Origin: Afipia sp.
GTDB taxonomy: Bacteria; Pseudomonadota; Alphaproteobacteria; Rhizobiales; Xanthobacteraceae
DNA length: 64,000 nt
Assembly (NCBI GenBank): GCA_017308575.1
Contig: JAFKEQ010000003.1
Span: forward strand, 1,116,001 to 1,180,000
Reading direction: 5' to 3'
The translations under genes and the position numbers were made by a program. Under the pieces are notes generated by a model, which saw nothing but the letters and a program-made list of their open reading frames with translations, ran no database searches and had not been told where the DNA came from. Of the stretch, positions 38,447-47,455 are shown piece after piece; the first letter of the stretch is position 1; each line of letters opens with the position of its first letter.

Positions 38447-39259
38447 ATGCTGGATTCCGACAGGGTGTTCGCCGGCTCAGTTCCGGAAAATTACGACCAC
38501 TATATGGTCCCGCTGATTTTTGAACCTTACGCCGCCGATCTCGCGCAGCGGGTCGCTGCCTTGTCGCCGGTCGCCGTTCTGGAAATCGCTGCGGGCACCG
38601 GCGTCGTGACCCGTGCATTGGCGCCGCTCCTCCTGTCCAACGCGCGCTATGTCGTGACCGACCTCAATCAGCCGATGCTCGACTACGCAGCGTCCCGGCA
38701 ACCTCCCAACAGCCGCATCACATGGCGCCAGGCTGATGCGATGAAACTGCCGTTCGAGGATGCGAGCTTCGATGTTATCTGTTGCCAGTTCGGCGCGATG
38801 TTTTTTCCCGATCGCCCATCGGCCTATCGCGAAGCCAAAAGGGTTCTCAAACCCGAAGGATACTTTCTGTTCAGCGTGTGGGATTGCATCGAAGAGAATG
38901 TGTTTGCAGATGATGTGACGAACACGCTCGCACAGATGTTTCCGGATGATCCACCGCGGTTTCTGGCGCGCACGCCGCACGGCTATCACGATCCGGTGCT
39001 GATCCGCGGCGATCTGGCGAAGGCGGGTTTTTCCCGTGTGGCGATTGAGACGAAGGCTGAACAGAGCCATGCTTCTTCGCCGCGCATTCCGGCTGTTGCT
39101 TATTGCCAGGGAACGCTTTTGCGCGACGAAATTCAGACCAGAGACGCTGGCAAGCTAGGAACAGCGACAGACCGCGCCGAAGCTGCGATTGCGAGCAAGC
39201 ACGGGAGCGGGAAGGTTTCTGCCAAAATTCAGGCGCACGTCATCTCGGCGGCAGCCTAG
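38447..39259 (+). CDS. Class I SAM-dependent methyltransferase
   Basis: The ATG at 38447 is preferred because GGAGG lies five bases before it; 270 residues. Motif I is VLEIAAGTGVVTRALAPLL, followed by YVVTDLNQPMLDYA and WRQADAMKLPFEDASFDVIC, the UbiE-like pattern of small-molecule methyltransferases. The substrate is unknown. The C-terminal quarter is Ala/Lys-rich. It converges with recG. Confidence 0.88.
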   Translation: MLDSDRVFAGSVPENYDHYMVPLIFEPYAADLAQRVAALSPVAVLEIAAGTGVVTRALAPLLLSNARYVVTDLNQPMLDYAASRQPPNSRITWRQADAMKLPFEDASFDVICCQFGAMFFPDRPSAYREAKRVLKPEGYFLFSVWDCIEENVFADDVTNTLAQMFPDDPPRFLARTPHGYHDPVLIRGDLAKAGFSRVAIETKAEQSHASSPRIPAVAYCQGTLLRDEIQTRDAGKLGTATDRAEAAIASKHGSGKVSAKIQAHVISAAA

Positions 39260-39270
39260 GCTGGAATATC

Positions 39271-41385
39271 TTATCCCGCCCCAATCAGCGGGATGGCTTC
39301 GTCCCGCTCATAGAGATACAGCAGGCAGCGCAGCGCGTCGCCGCGCTCGCCCTTCAGTTTCGGATTGTCCTGCATGATCCGCACCGCCTCGTCTCGGGCC
39401 TGCGCGATCAGTTGCGCATGCACCTCGGGCCGCGCGATGCGATAGCCGGGCAGGCCGCTCTGACGGGTGCCGAGCACTTCGCCTTCGCCGCGCAGCCGCA
39501 GGTCTTCCTCCGCAATGCGGAAGCCGTCCGTGGTCTCGCGGATCACCTTCAGCCGCGCTGCGGACATTTCGCCCAGCGGTTCATGATAGAGCAGGAGACA
39601 GGTTGAAGCCTCCGAGCCGCGCCCGATGCGGCCGCGCAGCTGGTGTAATTGCGCAAGGCCGAACCGCTCGGCATTCTCGATCACCATGATGGTGGCCTGC
39701 GGGACATCGACGCCGACTTCCACCACCGTCGTCGCCACCAGCAACTGAATCTCGCCCGCGGCGAACTGCGCCATGACGCGATCCTTCTCCGCGCCCTTCA
39801 TCTGGCCATGGACCAGGCCGACCCGCTCGCCGAAGCGCCTTTGCAGCGTCTCGAAGCGCTTGGTCGCGTTGGTAAGATGGGCGTGATCCTCAGAGTCGGT
39901 TTCTTCCACCAGAGGGCAGATCCAGTAAGCGCGCTTGCCTGCGTCGAGCGCCCGCGTGAGGCCGTCCACGATCTCTCCGATGCGGCTCTTGGGTACGGCG
40001 CGGGTGTCGATCGGCTGGCGGCCCGCGGGCTTCTCGCGCAGTTCGGAAATGTCCATGTCGCCAAAGTAAGTGAGCACCAGCGTGCGCGGGATCGGCGTGG
40101 CGCTCAGCACCAGCACGTCCACCGCATCGCCTTTCTCGGTCAGCGCAAGGCGTTCGCGCACGCCGAAGCGGTGCTGTTCGTCGACGATGGCCAGCGCGAG
40201 CGCCTTGAACACCACATCGTCCTGGATCAGCGCATGGGTGCCGACCAGAAGATCGATCTCGCCGTTTGCGAGCTTTTCGACAATTTCGCGGCGTTCCTTG
40301 CCTTTCTCGCGGCCGGTCAAGATCGCGACCTGCATCCCGGCACGTTCTGCCAGCGGCGCAATCGTCTTGATGTGCTGGCGGGCGAGGATTTCGGTCGGCG
40401 CCATCAAGGCCGCCTGCTTGCCGGTTTCCGCGACGGCGGCCGCAGCGAGCAGCGCCACCACGGTCTTGCCGGAGCCGACGTCGCCCTGCAGCAGGCGCAG
40501 CATCCGCAGCGGCTGGTTGAGGTCGTCGGCGATGGCTTTCGCGGCCTGCTGCTGCGATGGCGTCAGTGCGTAGGGCAGCGCGTCGATGATCTTGTGACGC
40601 AAATGTCCGTCGCCCGCATTGCGCTCACCCGCCGGGCGGCGGAGCTGCGCGCGCACCAGCGCCAGCGCCAGTTGCCCAGCCAAGAGTTCGTCGAAGGCGA
40701 GGCGCGACCAGAACGGGTTCTGCGGCAGGATGTCGGTGAGTTCGCGCGGCTCGTGAACACGATGCAGCGCTTCGGCAACCGGCGGAAACGAACAGCGCCG
40801 CAGCACTTCGGGACTGATCCATTCCGGCAGGCCGGGCAGCTTGGCAAGCGCCTGCGTCATGGCGCGGCGGATCGCGCCGATGGCGAGGCCTTCGGTGAGC
40901 GGATAGACCGTATCGATCTGCGGCAGCTTGGCGAGGCCTTCGGCATCGACCACACGATCCGGATGCACGATCTGCAAGGTGCCGTCGAAGATCTGCGCGG
41001 TGCCGGAGACGAAACGCGTCTCGCCCACCGGCAGCAGCTTTTCGATGTAGTCCTTCTTGGCGCGGAAGAAGGTCAGGATCACATCGCCGGTCTCGTCGCT
41101 TGCATAGACCAGATAGGGCGCGCGGGACCGTCCGGGCGGCGCGGGCCGATGCCGGTCGATGGTGACTTCCAGCGTCACCACCTGTCCGATCAGCTCCATG
41201 GCCTCGCGGACTGTCGGCCGCGCGCGGCGATCGATCACATTGGTCGGCAGATGCAGCAGCAGGTCCACCAGCCGCGGCGTTTCGCTGCGGTCGAGCAGAT
41301 AGCGGAACAGCTTGTCCTGTTTCGGCCCGACGCCGGCGAGGCTCGTAACGGGTGCGAACAGCGGATTGAGCAGGGGCGGACGCAT
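39271..41385 (-). CDS. recG: ATP-dependent DNA helicase RecG
   Basis: RecG remodels stalled replication forks and Holliday junctions. The ATG at 41385 (MRPPLLNPLFAPVTSLAGVG) gives 704 residues, the usual length; the longer upstream frame is not supported. The N-terminal wedge/OB domain is followed by helicase motifs: GDVGSGKTVVALLAAAAVAE (Walker A), IVDEQHRFGVRER (DEQH), LSATPIPRTL, and QLRGRIGRGSEAS. It is divergent from sdhE with 145 bases between starts. Confidence 0.96.
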   Translation of the reverse strand: MRPPLLNPLFAPVTSLAGVGPKQDKLFRYLLDRSETPRLVDLLLHLPTNVIDRRARPTVREAMELIGQVVTLEVTIDRHRPAPPGRSRAPYLVYASDETGDVILTFFRAKKDYIEKLLPVGETRFVSGTAQIFDGTLQIVHPDRVVDAEGLAKLPQIDTVYPLTEGLAIGAIRRAMTQALAKLPGLPEWISPEVLRRCSFPPVAEALHRVHEPRELTDILPQNPFWSRLAFDELLAGQLALALVRAQLRRPAGERNAGDGHLRHKIIDALPYALTPSQQQAAKAIADDLNQPLRMLRLLQGDVGSGKTVVALLAAAAVAETGKQAALMAPTEILARQHIKTIAPLAERAGMQVAILTGREKGKERREIVEKLANGEIDLLVGTHALIQDDVVFKALALAIVDEQHRFGVRERLALTEKGDAVDVLVLSATPIPRTLVLTYFGDMDISELREKPAGRQPIDTRAVPKSRIGEIVDGLTRALDAGKRAYWICPLVEETDSEDHAHLTNATKRFETLQRRFGERVGLVHGQMKGAEKDRVMAQFAAGEIQLLVATTVVEVGVDVPQATIMVIENAERFGLAQLHQLRGRIGRGSEASTCLLLYHEPLGEMSAARLKVIRETTDGFRIAEEDLRLRGEGEVLGTRQSGLPGYRIARPEVHAQLIAQARDEAVRIMQDNPKLKGERGDALRCLLYLYERDEAIPLIGAG

Positions 41386-41530
41386 TCTGATCGACTCAAA
41401 TGGCAACCTTGTCGCCGCTTTTGCATATCCCGAATGCAAGGCGAGAGAAATGCTGACATCCACCCTCGCGATGGCTATATCAGCCTTCCCGGCAGCGTCC
41501 GGGCTTTTTGCGTTGGAAAGGGCGCCGGAC

Positions 41531-41821
41531 ATGACGGGAACAACACGATCGAGCGATGGACTCGATGACCGGCGCAAACGCCTGCTGTTTCGCTGCTGGC
41601 ATCGCGGCACGCGCGAGATGGACATGATCCTCGGCGGCTTCGCGGATGCGAGCATTGCCGATCTGAGCGAGGATGACGTCGCCGATCTCGAACGCCTGAT
41701 CGAATTGCAGGACGTGGATCTCTACGCGGCCTTCAGCGGCGCTGCGCTGCTTGAGCCCGCCTATGCCAACGGCATTTTTGTTCGGATCAAGCAGTTTCTG
41801 GATTCGGGCCATCGGGCATGA
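41531..41821 (+). CDS. sdhE: FAD assembly factor SdhE
   Basis: SdhE helps attach FAD covalently to succinate dehydrogenase. The ATG at 41531 gives 96 residues. The conserved RRKRLLFRCWHRGTREMD contains the RGxxE motif that contacts the flavoprotein, and the acidic helix region DDVADLERLIELQDVDLYA is also typical. The stop overlaps the mfd start by four bases, so the two are coupled, a common arrangement in this group. Confidence 0.94.
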   Translation: MTGTTRSSDGLDDRRKRLLFRCWHRGTREMDMILGGFADASIADLSEDDVADLERLIELQDVDLYAAFSGAALLEPAYANGIFVRIKQFLDSGHRA

Positions 41822-44800
41822 AGACGTCGGCCAAATCTCCGGCGCAGGCGCTGCGGCCCGGCCACGCGCTGACCCTCGCCAATGTGGCCGAGGGCGCGGA
41901 AGGCCTTGTGATCTCGGACCTCGCGCGGGCGGTCGCGGCGAAGAAGGACGCGCCCGCGGTCAGCCTCGTCGTAGTATGCCGCGACGGGCCGCGCATGGCG
42001 CAGCTTGCGCGGGCGCTGGAGTTCTTTGCGCCCGATTTGGGCGTGCTGCAGTTTCCGGCATGGGACTGCCAGCCCTATGACCGCGTCTCGCCCCATGGCG
42101 GCATTCTGGCGCAACGCCTCACCACGCTGGCGAAGCTCTCGCGGCTCAAGGGCAGCGAGAAGGCGCTGATCGTGCTGACCACCGTGAACGCCATCGTCCA
42201 GCGCGTGCCCGCGCGCGAAGTGGTCGCGGCGCAAGCGCTGTCACTCGTCCCCAGCCACCGCGTGCCGATGGACAACATCGCGGCATGGCTGGAGCATAAC
42301 GGCTACAACCGCACGTCGACCGTGCGCGAGCCGGGCGAATATGCCGTGCGCGGCGGCATCCTCGATCTGTTTCCGGCGGGGCTCGACCAGCCGGTGCGCC
42401 TCGACTTCTTCGGTGACACGCTGGAATCGATCCGCACCTTTGACGCCGAATCCCAGCGCACGCTGCTGGACATGCGCGGGCTCGATCTGGTCCCGGTGTC
42501 GGAATTCCAGCTTGTCACCGAAACCATCAAGCGCTTCCGCATGGGATACGTGGCGCAGTTCGGCGCGCCGGACCGCGACGACATGCTTTATGAAGCAGTG
42601 AGCGAAGGCCGCCGCCATCCCGGCATGGAGCACTGGCTACCGCTGTTCCAGGAGCGGATGGACACGCTGTTCGATTATCTCGACGGCTCGCCCGTGGTGC
42701 TGGAGCATCAGGCTGAGGATGCCGCGCGCGAGCGCTTCACCCAGATCGGCGACTATTACGAGGCGCGCCGCGAGGCGCTGGATACGCCCGGCGGCGGCGC
42801 GATCTACAAGCCGCTGCCGCCCGACCGGCTGTATCTCACCGACAGCGAATGGACGCAGCATCTGTCCGACGTCGCGCTGGCGCGGCTGACGCCATTCGCG
42901 CTGCCGGATGGCGAAGGCGTGATCGACATCGATGCGCGGCAGGGCCGCGACTTCGCGCCGGAACGCGGCGACGCCAAGGTCAACGTGTTCGAGAGCGTGG
43001 TGGCGCATATCAACGGCCTGCAGGCTGCGCGCCGGAAGGTCGTCGTCGCGCTGTGGAGCGAAGGCTCGCGCGACCGCATGGCCTCGATGCTGAAGGACCA
43101 CAAGCTGCTCAACATCACCAGCGTGAATTCGTGGCGCGCGGTGCAGGCGACGCCGCGCAACGAAACCATGCTGGCGGTGATCGGCCTCGAGTCCGGTTTC
43201 GAGACCGAGAGCATCGCACTCATCACCGAGCAGGACATCCTTGGCGATCGGCTGGTGCGGCCGCGCAAGGCCAGCCGCAAGCTGGAGAACTTCATCTCTG
43301 AAGTGACGTCGCTGGCCACCGGCGACATCGTCGTTCATGTCGAGCACGGCATCGGCCGTTTCGTCGGGTTGCAGACGCTGCAGGTCGGCGGCGCGCCGCA
43401 TGACTGTCTCGAACTGCACTATGCCAACGAGACAAAGCTGTTCCTGCCGGTCGAGAACATCGAGCTTCTGTCGCGCTACGGCTCCGACCAGACCCATGTC
43501 GAACTCGACAGGTTAGGGGGCGGCGGATGGCAGGCGCGCAAGGCCAAGCTCAAGAACCGCATCCGCGAGATCGCGGGCGAACTGATCAAGATCGCCGCCG
43601 AGCGCCACGTCCACGAGGCGCCGAAATTCCCGATCCATCAGGGCACCTACGACGAATTCTGCGCGCGTTTCCCCTATGACGAGACCGAGGACCAGCTCGG
43701 CGCGATCAACGCCGCGTTGCATGACCTCGATCTGGGACGCCCGATGGATCGGCTGGTCTGCGGCGATGTCGGTTTCGGCAAGACGGAAGTGGCGCTGCGC
43801 GCGGCGTTCGCGGTCGCGCTGGATGGCAAGCAGGTGGCGGTCGTGGTGCCGACCACGCTCTTGGCGCGTCAGCATACGAAGACCTTCACCGAACGCTTCA
43901 AGGGCTTCCCGGTGAATGTGGCGCAGGCCTCGCGTCTGGTCGCGCCCAAGCAGATGACGCTGGTAAAGAAGGATCTTGCGGAGGGCAAGATCGACATCAT
44001 CGTCGGCACCCATGCGCTGCTCGGCAAGAGCATCAAGTTCAAGGACCTCGGGCTTCTGATCGTGGACGAGGAACAGCACTTCGGCGTCTCGCACAAGGAA
44101 CGGCTGAAGCAGCTTCGCGCCGAAATCCATGTGCTGACGCTCTCGGCAACGCCGATCCCGCGCACATTGCAACTGGCGCTGACGGGCGTGCGCGAACTCT
44201 CGATCATCGCGTCGCCGCCGGTCGATCGTCTGGCGGTGCGCACCTTCGTCGCGCCGCACGATCCGCTGATGATCCGCGAGGCGCTGCTGCGCGAGCGCTA
44301 TCGTGGCGGACAGGCGTTCTATGTCGTGCCGCGCATCGAATATCTCGCCGAGGTGAAGGATTTTCTCGACAAGCATGTGCCGGAGATGAAGGTCGCGGTC
44401 GCGCACGGCCAGATGCCGCCGACCGTGATCGAGGACATCATGTCCGCGTTCTATGACGGCAAGTACGACGTGCTGCTGTCGACCACCATCGTGGAATCCG
44501 GTCTCGACATTCCGTCCGCGAACACGCTGATCGTGCATCGCGCCGACATGTTCGGTCTCGCGCAGCTTTATCAGTTGCGCGGGCGCGTCGGCCGCTCGAA
44601 GCTGCGCGCCTATGCGCTGTTCACCCTGCCGTCCACGCACAAGATCACCGCGCAGGCGGAGCGCCGCCTGAAGGTGCTACAGTCGCTGGACAACCTCGGT
44701 GCGGGCTTCCAACTCGCATCGCACGATCTCGACATCCGCGGCGCGGGCAATCTGCTCGGCGAGGAACAGTCCGGCCATATCAAGGAAGTCGGTTTCGAGC

Positions 44801-45333
44801 TGTACCAACAGATGCTTGAGGAGGCGATCGTCTCGCTCAAGGCTGGTATCTCCGAGCCTGTCGCGGACCGCTGGTCGCCGCAGATCACCCTCGGCATGCC
44901 GGTGCTGATTCCGGAGGATTATGTCGCGGACCTTGCGATCCGGCTGTCGCTCTATCGGCGTCTGGCCGATCTCGACACCGACGAGGAGATCGAGAACTTC
45001 GGAGCGGAGTTGCGCGACCGTTTCGGCCCGCTGCCGGACGAGGTGCGCTGGCTGTTCAAGGTCGCGGCCGTCAAGGCCTATTGCCGCCGCGCCAATGTCG
45101 AGAAGGTCGATGCCGGGCCGAAGGGCGCGGTCATCAGCTTCCGCGACAACGCCTTCGCCCAGCCCGAGAAGCTGGTGCATTTCATCCGCCAGCACGGACA
45201 GGCTGCGAAGGTGCGCCCCGACATGAAGGTGGTGTTCTTCCAGGAATGGGAAACCGCGGAGGAACGTGTTGAAGGCGCGACCACGATCCTGCGCGATCTG
45301 GCCAATCTCGCCGAAGGCAAGAAGGCGGCGTAG
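41818..45333 (+). CDS. mfd: Transcription-repair coupling factor
   Basis: Mfd removes RNA polymerase stalled at DNA damage and recruits UvrA. The 1171-residue protein has the UvrB-like N-terminal half (PAWDCQPYDRVSPHG, then VREPGEYAVRGGILDLFPAG). The polymerase-interacting domain begins near VHVEHGIGRFVGLQTL. The RecG-like motor includes GDVGFGKTEVALRAAFAVA, VDEEQHFGVSHKE, LSATPIPRTLQLAL and QLRGRVGRSKLRAYALFT, and a C-terminal UvrA-masking domain follows. Length and motifs are normal. It overlaps sdhE and is followed by a paired-hairpin repeat. Confidence 0.97.
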   Translation: MKTSAKSPAQALRPGHALTLANVAEGAEGLVISDLARAVAAKKDAPAVSLVVVCRDGPRMAQLARALEFFAPDLGVLQFPAWDCQPYDRVSPHGGILAQRLTTLAKLSRLKGSEKALIVLTTVNAIVQRVPAREVVAAQALSLVPSHRVPMDNIAAWLEHNGYNRTSTVREPGEYAVRGGILDLFPAGLDQPVRLDFFGDTLESIRTFDAESQRTLLDMRGLDLVPVSEFQLVTETIKRFRMGYVAQFGAPDRDDMLYEAVSEGRRHPGMEHWLPLFQERMDTLFDYLDGSPVVLEHQAEDAARERFTQIGDYYEARREALDTPGGGAIYKPLPPDRLYLTDSEWTQHLSDVALARLTPFALPDGEGVIDIDARQGRDFAPERGDAKVNVFESVVAHINGLQAARRKVVVALWSEGSRDRMASMLKDHKLLNITSVNSWRAVQATPRNETMLAVIGLESGFETESIALITEQDILGDRLVRPRKASRKLENFISEVTSLATGDIVVHVEHGIGRFVGLQTLQVGGAPHDCLELHYANETKLFLPVENIELLSRYGSDQTHVELDRLGGGGWQARKAKLKNRIREIAGELIKIAAERHVHEAPKFPIHQGTYDEFCARFPYDETEDQLGAINAALHDLDLGRPMDRLVCGDVGFGKTEVALRAAFAVALDGKQVAVVVPTTLLARQHTKTFTERFKGFPVNVAQASRLVAPKQMTLVKKDLAEGKIDIIVGTHALLGKSIKFKDLGLLIVDEEQHFGVSHKERLKQLRAEIHVLTLSATPIPRTLQLALTGVRELSIIASPPVDRLAVRTFVAPHDPLMIREALLRERYRGGQAFYVVPRIEYLAEVKDFLDKHVPEMKVAVAHGQMPPTVIEDIMSAFYDGKYDVLLSTTIVESGLDIPSANTLIVHRADMFGLAQLYQLRGRVGRSKLRAYALFTLPSTHKITAQAERRLKVLQSLDNLGAGFQLASHDLDIRGAGNLLGEEQSGHIKEVGFELYQQMLEEAIVSLKAGISEPVADRWSPQITLGMPVLIPEDYVADLAIRLSLYRRLADLDTDEEIENFGAELRDRFGPLPDEVRWLFKVAAVKAYCRRANVEKVDAGPKGAVISFRDNAFAQPEKLVHFIRQHGQAAKVRPDMKVVFFQEWETAEERVEGATTILRDLANLAEGKKAA

Positions 45334-45343
45334 CTTCTCTCAA

Positions 45344-45415
45344 CCGCTCATTCCCGCGAACGCGGGAATCCAGTTTTTCTGCGTGCTGGGTCCCCGCTTT
45401 CGCGGGGACGAGCGG
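45344..45415. repeat. Paired-hairpin intergenic repeat, copy 1
   Basis: The element reads CCGCTC, ATTCCCGCGAACGCGGGAAT, a spacer, TCCCCGCTTTCGCGGGGA, GAGCGG. Each half is its own hairpin and the ends also pair. Three more copies lie at 46034, 52266 and 55198. Here it follows mfd and may end or protect its transcript. Confidence 0.92.
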
Positions 45416-45526
45416 ATGATTTGAAAGCGATCATTGCAAGCAAGTCAGCGAAGCAATCCATTCTTAGGAAAGACTGAATTGCTTCGTCGCTAGCGCTCCT
45501 CGCAATGACGGCCGTGGCGGCTGTTG

Positions 45527-45916
45527 TTACTTCGGATACTTGAATTCCGGCGCGGCCTTGAGCGCGTCCTTGGTGGTGTTCATCCGCGCCGTCCAGCTGT
45601 CCTTGTCCTTGTTGTAGCTGACGCGGACGGACGACGGCGAGACGGCGACGTAATGCTCGCCGACCCCGAGGAAGCCGCCGACCGACAGGATCATCGCCTG
45701 AACCTGATCGCCTTTGCCGATGGCAAGATCGGTGATCTCGCCGACCTTCTCATCTTTCTGGTTGTAGACGTTCAGCCCCTTGAGCTTGGAACTGAACATC
45801 TCGTCCTTGGCGACGGTGGAAAACTTCGCTTCCGCAGGAGCGGTGCCGCTGGTCTGGGCGAGGGCGGGTGCGGCAAGCACTGCGAGAGACAAGCCGATCA
45901 ATGCAATTTTCTTCAT
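45527..45916 (-). CDS. Secreted PRC-barrel domain protein
   Basis: The ATG at 45916 gives 129 residues. A signal peptide (1-20, ending APALAQ) precedes a PRC-barrel: SSKLKGLNVYNQKDEKVGEI, TDLAIGKGDQVQAMILSVGG and FLGVGEHYVAVSPSSVRV. PRC-barrels bind proteins or RNA; exported versions are frequent in Rhizobiales and often stress-induced, but their role is unknown. It is transcribed against mfd. Confidence 0.9.
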   Translation of the reverse strand: MKKIALIGLSLAVLAAPALAQTSGTAPAEAKFSTVAKDEMFSSKLKGLNVYNQKDEKVGEITDLAIGKGDQVQAMILSVGGFLGVGEHYVAVSPSSVRVSYNKDKDSWTARMNTTKDALKAAPEFKYPK

Positions 45917-46033
45917 GGGTACCTCCAATGACAAGAGGCTGACCAATGCGAGACAGACGCGTTTGTTCCTGAGACCGGGTGAACGTCGGCGGAGGCTTAC
46001 GGCACCGCGCGATATCGGCTGCGTGCACACTCT

Positions 46034-46118
46034 CCGCTCATTCCCGCGAACGCGGGAATCCAGCGCTTCATGGTCCGAACGGTTTGCCCTGGATCCCCGC
46101 GTTCGCGGGGATGAGCGG
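46034..46118. repeat. Paired-hairpin intergenic repeat, copy 2
   Basis: Same family as the element at 45344: ATTCCCGCGAACGCGGGAAT followed by ATCCCCGCGTTCGCGGGGAT, with CCGCTC at one end and GAGCGG at the other. The spacer between the two hairpins is longer here. It lies between two minus-strand genes. Confidence 0.92.
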
Positions 46119-46131
46119 ACGATGTGGTCGC

Positions 46132-47370
46132 TTACGACGCGGCGCGGTGCGCTTCGCTATGCAGACGTGAGATCACGCTGGAGGCCGTGTCGCCCGGCAT
46201 CAGCGTGGCCAGCGCGACCTGCGGATCAAGCCGCTGCTCCCGCTTCGCATTGTACATGGTGTGCTTGAGCACGCTGGCGAGGCGGCGTCCGATGCCGTGC
46301 GCATTGCGCAGATCGGTCTCGGGAAACACCACGACGATGGCGCCGGTTTCGTCCAGTGTCGCGAAGTCCATCCGACGCATCAGCCGGCTGAGAATGCGCG
46401 CGGCATCGAGGCGCATCCGTTCGGTGACCTCGCCGCGGGCAAAGAAGATGCGGACGACCGAAAGTCCGGAGCCGCGCGTCTGCGTGTCAACTACGGCGGT
46501 TTCAAAGTCGCGCGCAAAGGCCTCGCGCGTCAGCAGCCCGGTGCGCGGATCGAGCAGGCCGCCGACATCGATGGATTTCAGCGCGCGGATGATGCGGGCC
46601 TCGAACGCCTGCTGCCGGATGAGGGGGCAGGCATGGGCGGCGACCACAGGCGGATCGTCCGCAACGATTTCAAGGTTCGGCAGATCGTAATTCGCCGCGA
46701 GGCCTGATCCGTTGGCCGCCACGACGGGAAGATGGCGGAAACGGGAGTCTTCCGAAAGCACGGTGAGAAACGCATCGACAACGCGCGGCGTGAAGCCGTC
46801 GCCGATCACGATGCCGTCGAGTTCGCGCGCGTTGAGGTGCCTGGCGGCGATTTCGATACTGAGCGCGCCGATCACGCCCATCCGCTCGCCGAGCGCAACC
46901 GACAGCGCCGGATACGATCCGCCGCGTCCGAGCAGCAGGATGGTCGCATCGTCAAGCGGATCGCCCGTCGGCATGGATACGGAGGCGCGATTGTTCGGCA
47001 GGCGGCGCAGCAGCGTGGCATGGAGCGAACGCACGCGCAGCGCGGCGTTGAGGCGGCTGACCAGGCGCTGCGGATTCTGGCTGGTGCGGGTGAACGGAAG
47101 CGCCGTCGGCGGCAGCGCGGCGCCGGGATCGAGCGCGATCAGCGGCAGATAAGGCGCGGCCTTCGCAGTCTGCTGTGCCAGCCGGCTCAGCGCGGATTCA
47201 TTCCCGCCGATATCGCTTGCGATGACTGCCGCGGGATTCAGCCGCGCGATCGCGTCCGCCGCTTCCGGCCAGCCGGCTTCGATCATCGGAAAGGTTTTGA
47301 CGTCCGCAAGCGCGGCCAGCGCATGGCTTTCCCGATGTGAGACGATGAGGATCGGGCCTTGCTGCGACAT
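46132..47370 (-). CDS. Degenerate GGDEF-domain protein
   Basis: A 412-residue cytoplasmic protein. Residues 1-120 look like a receiver-type fold without clear phospho-acceptor residues (ILIVSHRESHALAALADV, then AAVIASDIGG). Residues 140-265 repeat a similar alpha/beta pattern. Residues 272-405 align with a GGDEF domain: DPRTGLLTREAFARDFETAV, then RILSRLMRRMDFATLDETGA and VVVFPETDLRNA. Where active cyclases have GG(D/E)EF, this has TLDETGA, so cyclic-di-GMP synthesis is not expected. It may bind a nucleotide or act by protein contact. It is next to another enzyme-like protein without its key motif. Confidence 0.8.
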   Translation of the reverse strand: MSQQGPILIVSHRESHALAALADVKTFPMIEAGWPEAADAIARLNPAAVIASDIGGNESALSRLAQQTAKAAPYLPLIALDPGAALPPTALPFTRTSQNPQRLVSRLNAALRVRSLHATLLRRLPNNRASVSMPTGDPLDDATILLLGRGGSYPALSVALGERMGVIGALSIEIAARHLNARELDGIVIGDGFTPRVVDAFLTVLSEDSRFRHLPVVAANGSGLAANYDLPNLEIVADDPPVVAAHACPLIRQQAFEARIIRALKSIDVGGLLDPRTGLLTREAFARDFETAVVDTQTRGSGLSVVRIFFARGEVTERMRLDAARILSRLMRRMDFATLDETGAIVVVFPETDLRNAHGIGRRLASVLKHTMYNAKREQRLDPQVALATLMPGDTASSVISRLHSEAHRAAS

Positions 47371-47455
47371 GATGCGGCGGACTCGCGAAATGCTGAAGCC
47401 GCAAATCTAGGCCGCACGCCTTAATGACGGGTCAATGTGATCGCGGAAATCCGGA

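Noticed and set aside
39649..41568. 639-codon plus-strand frame opposite recG
   Set aside because: Shadow of recG; the helicase motifs on the minus strand settle the coding strand.
45344..46118. Two repeats close together as a possible CRISPR array
   Set aside because: Only two copies about 690 bases apart with a gene between them, each internally paired; this is an intergenic palindrome family, not an array.
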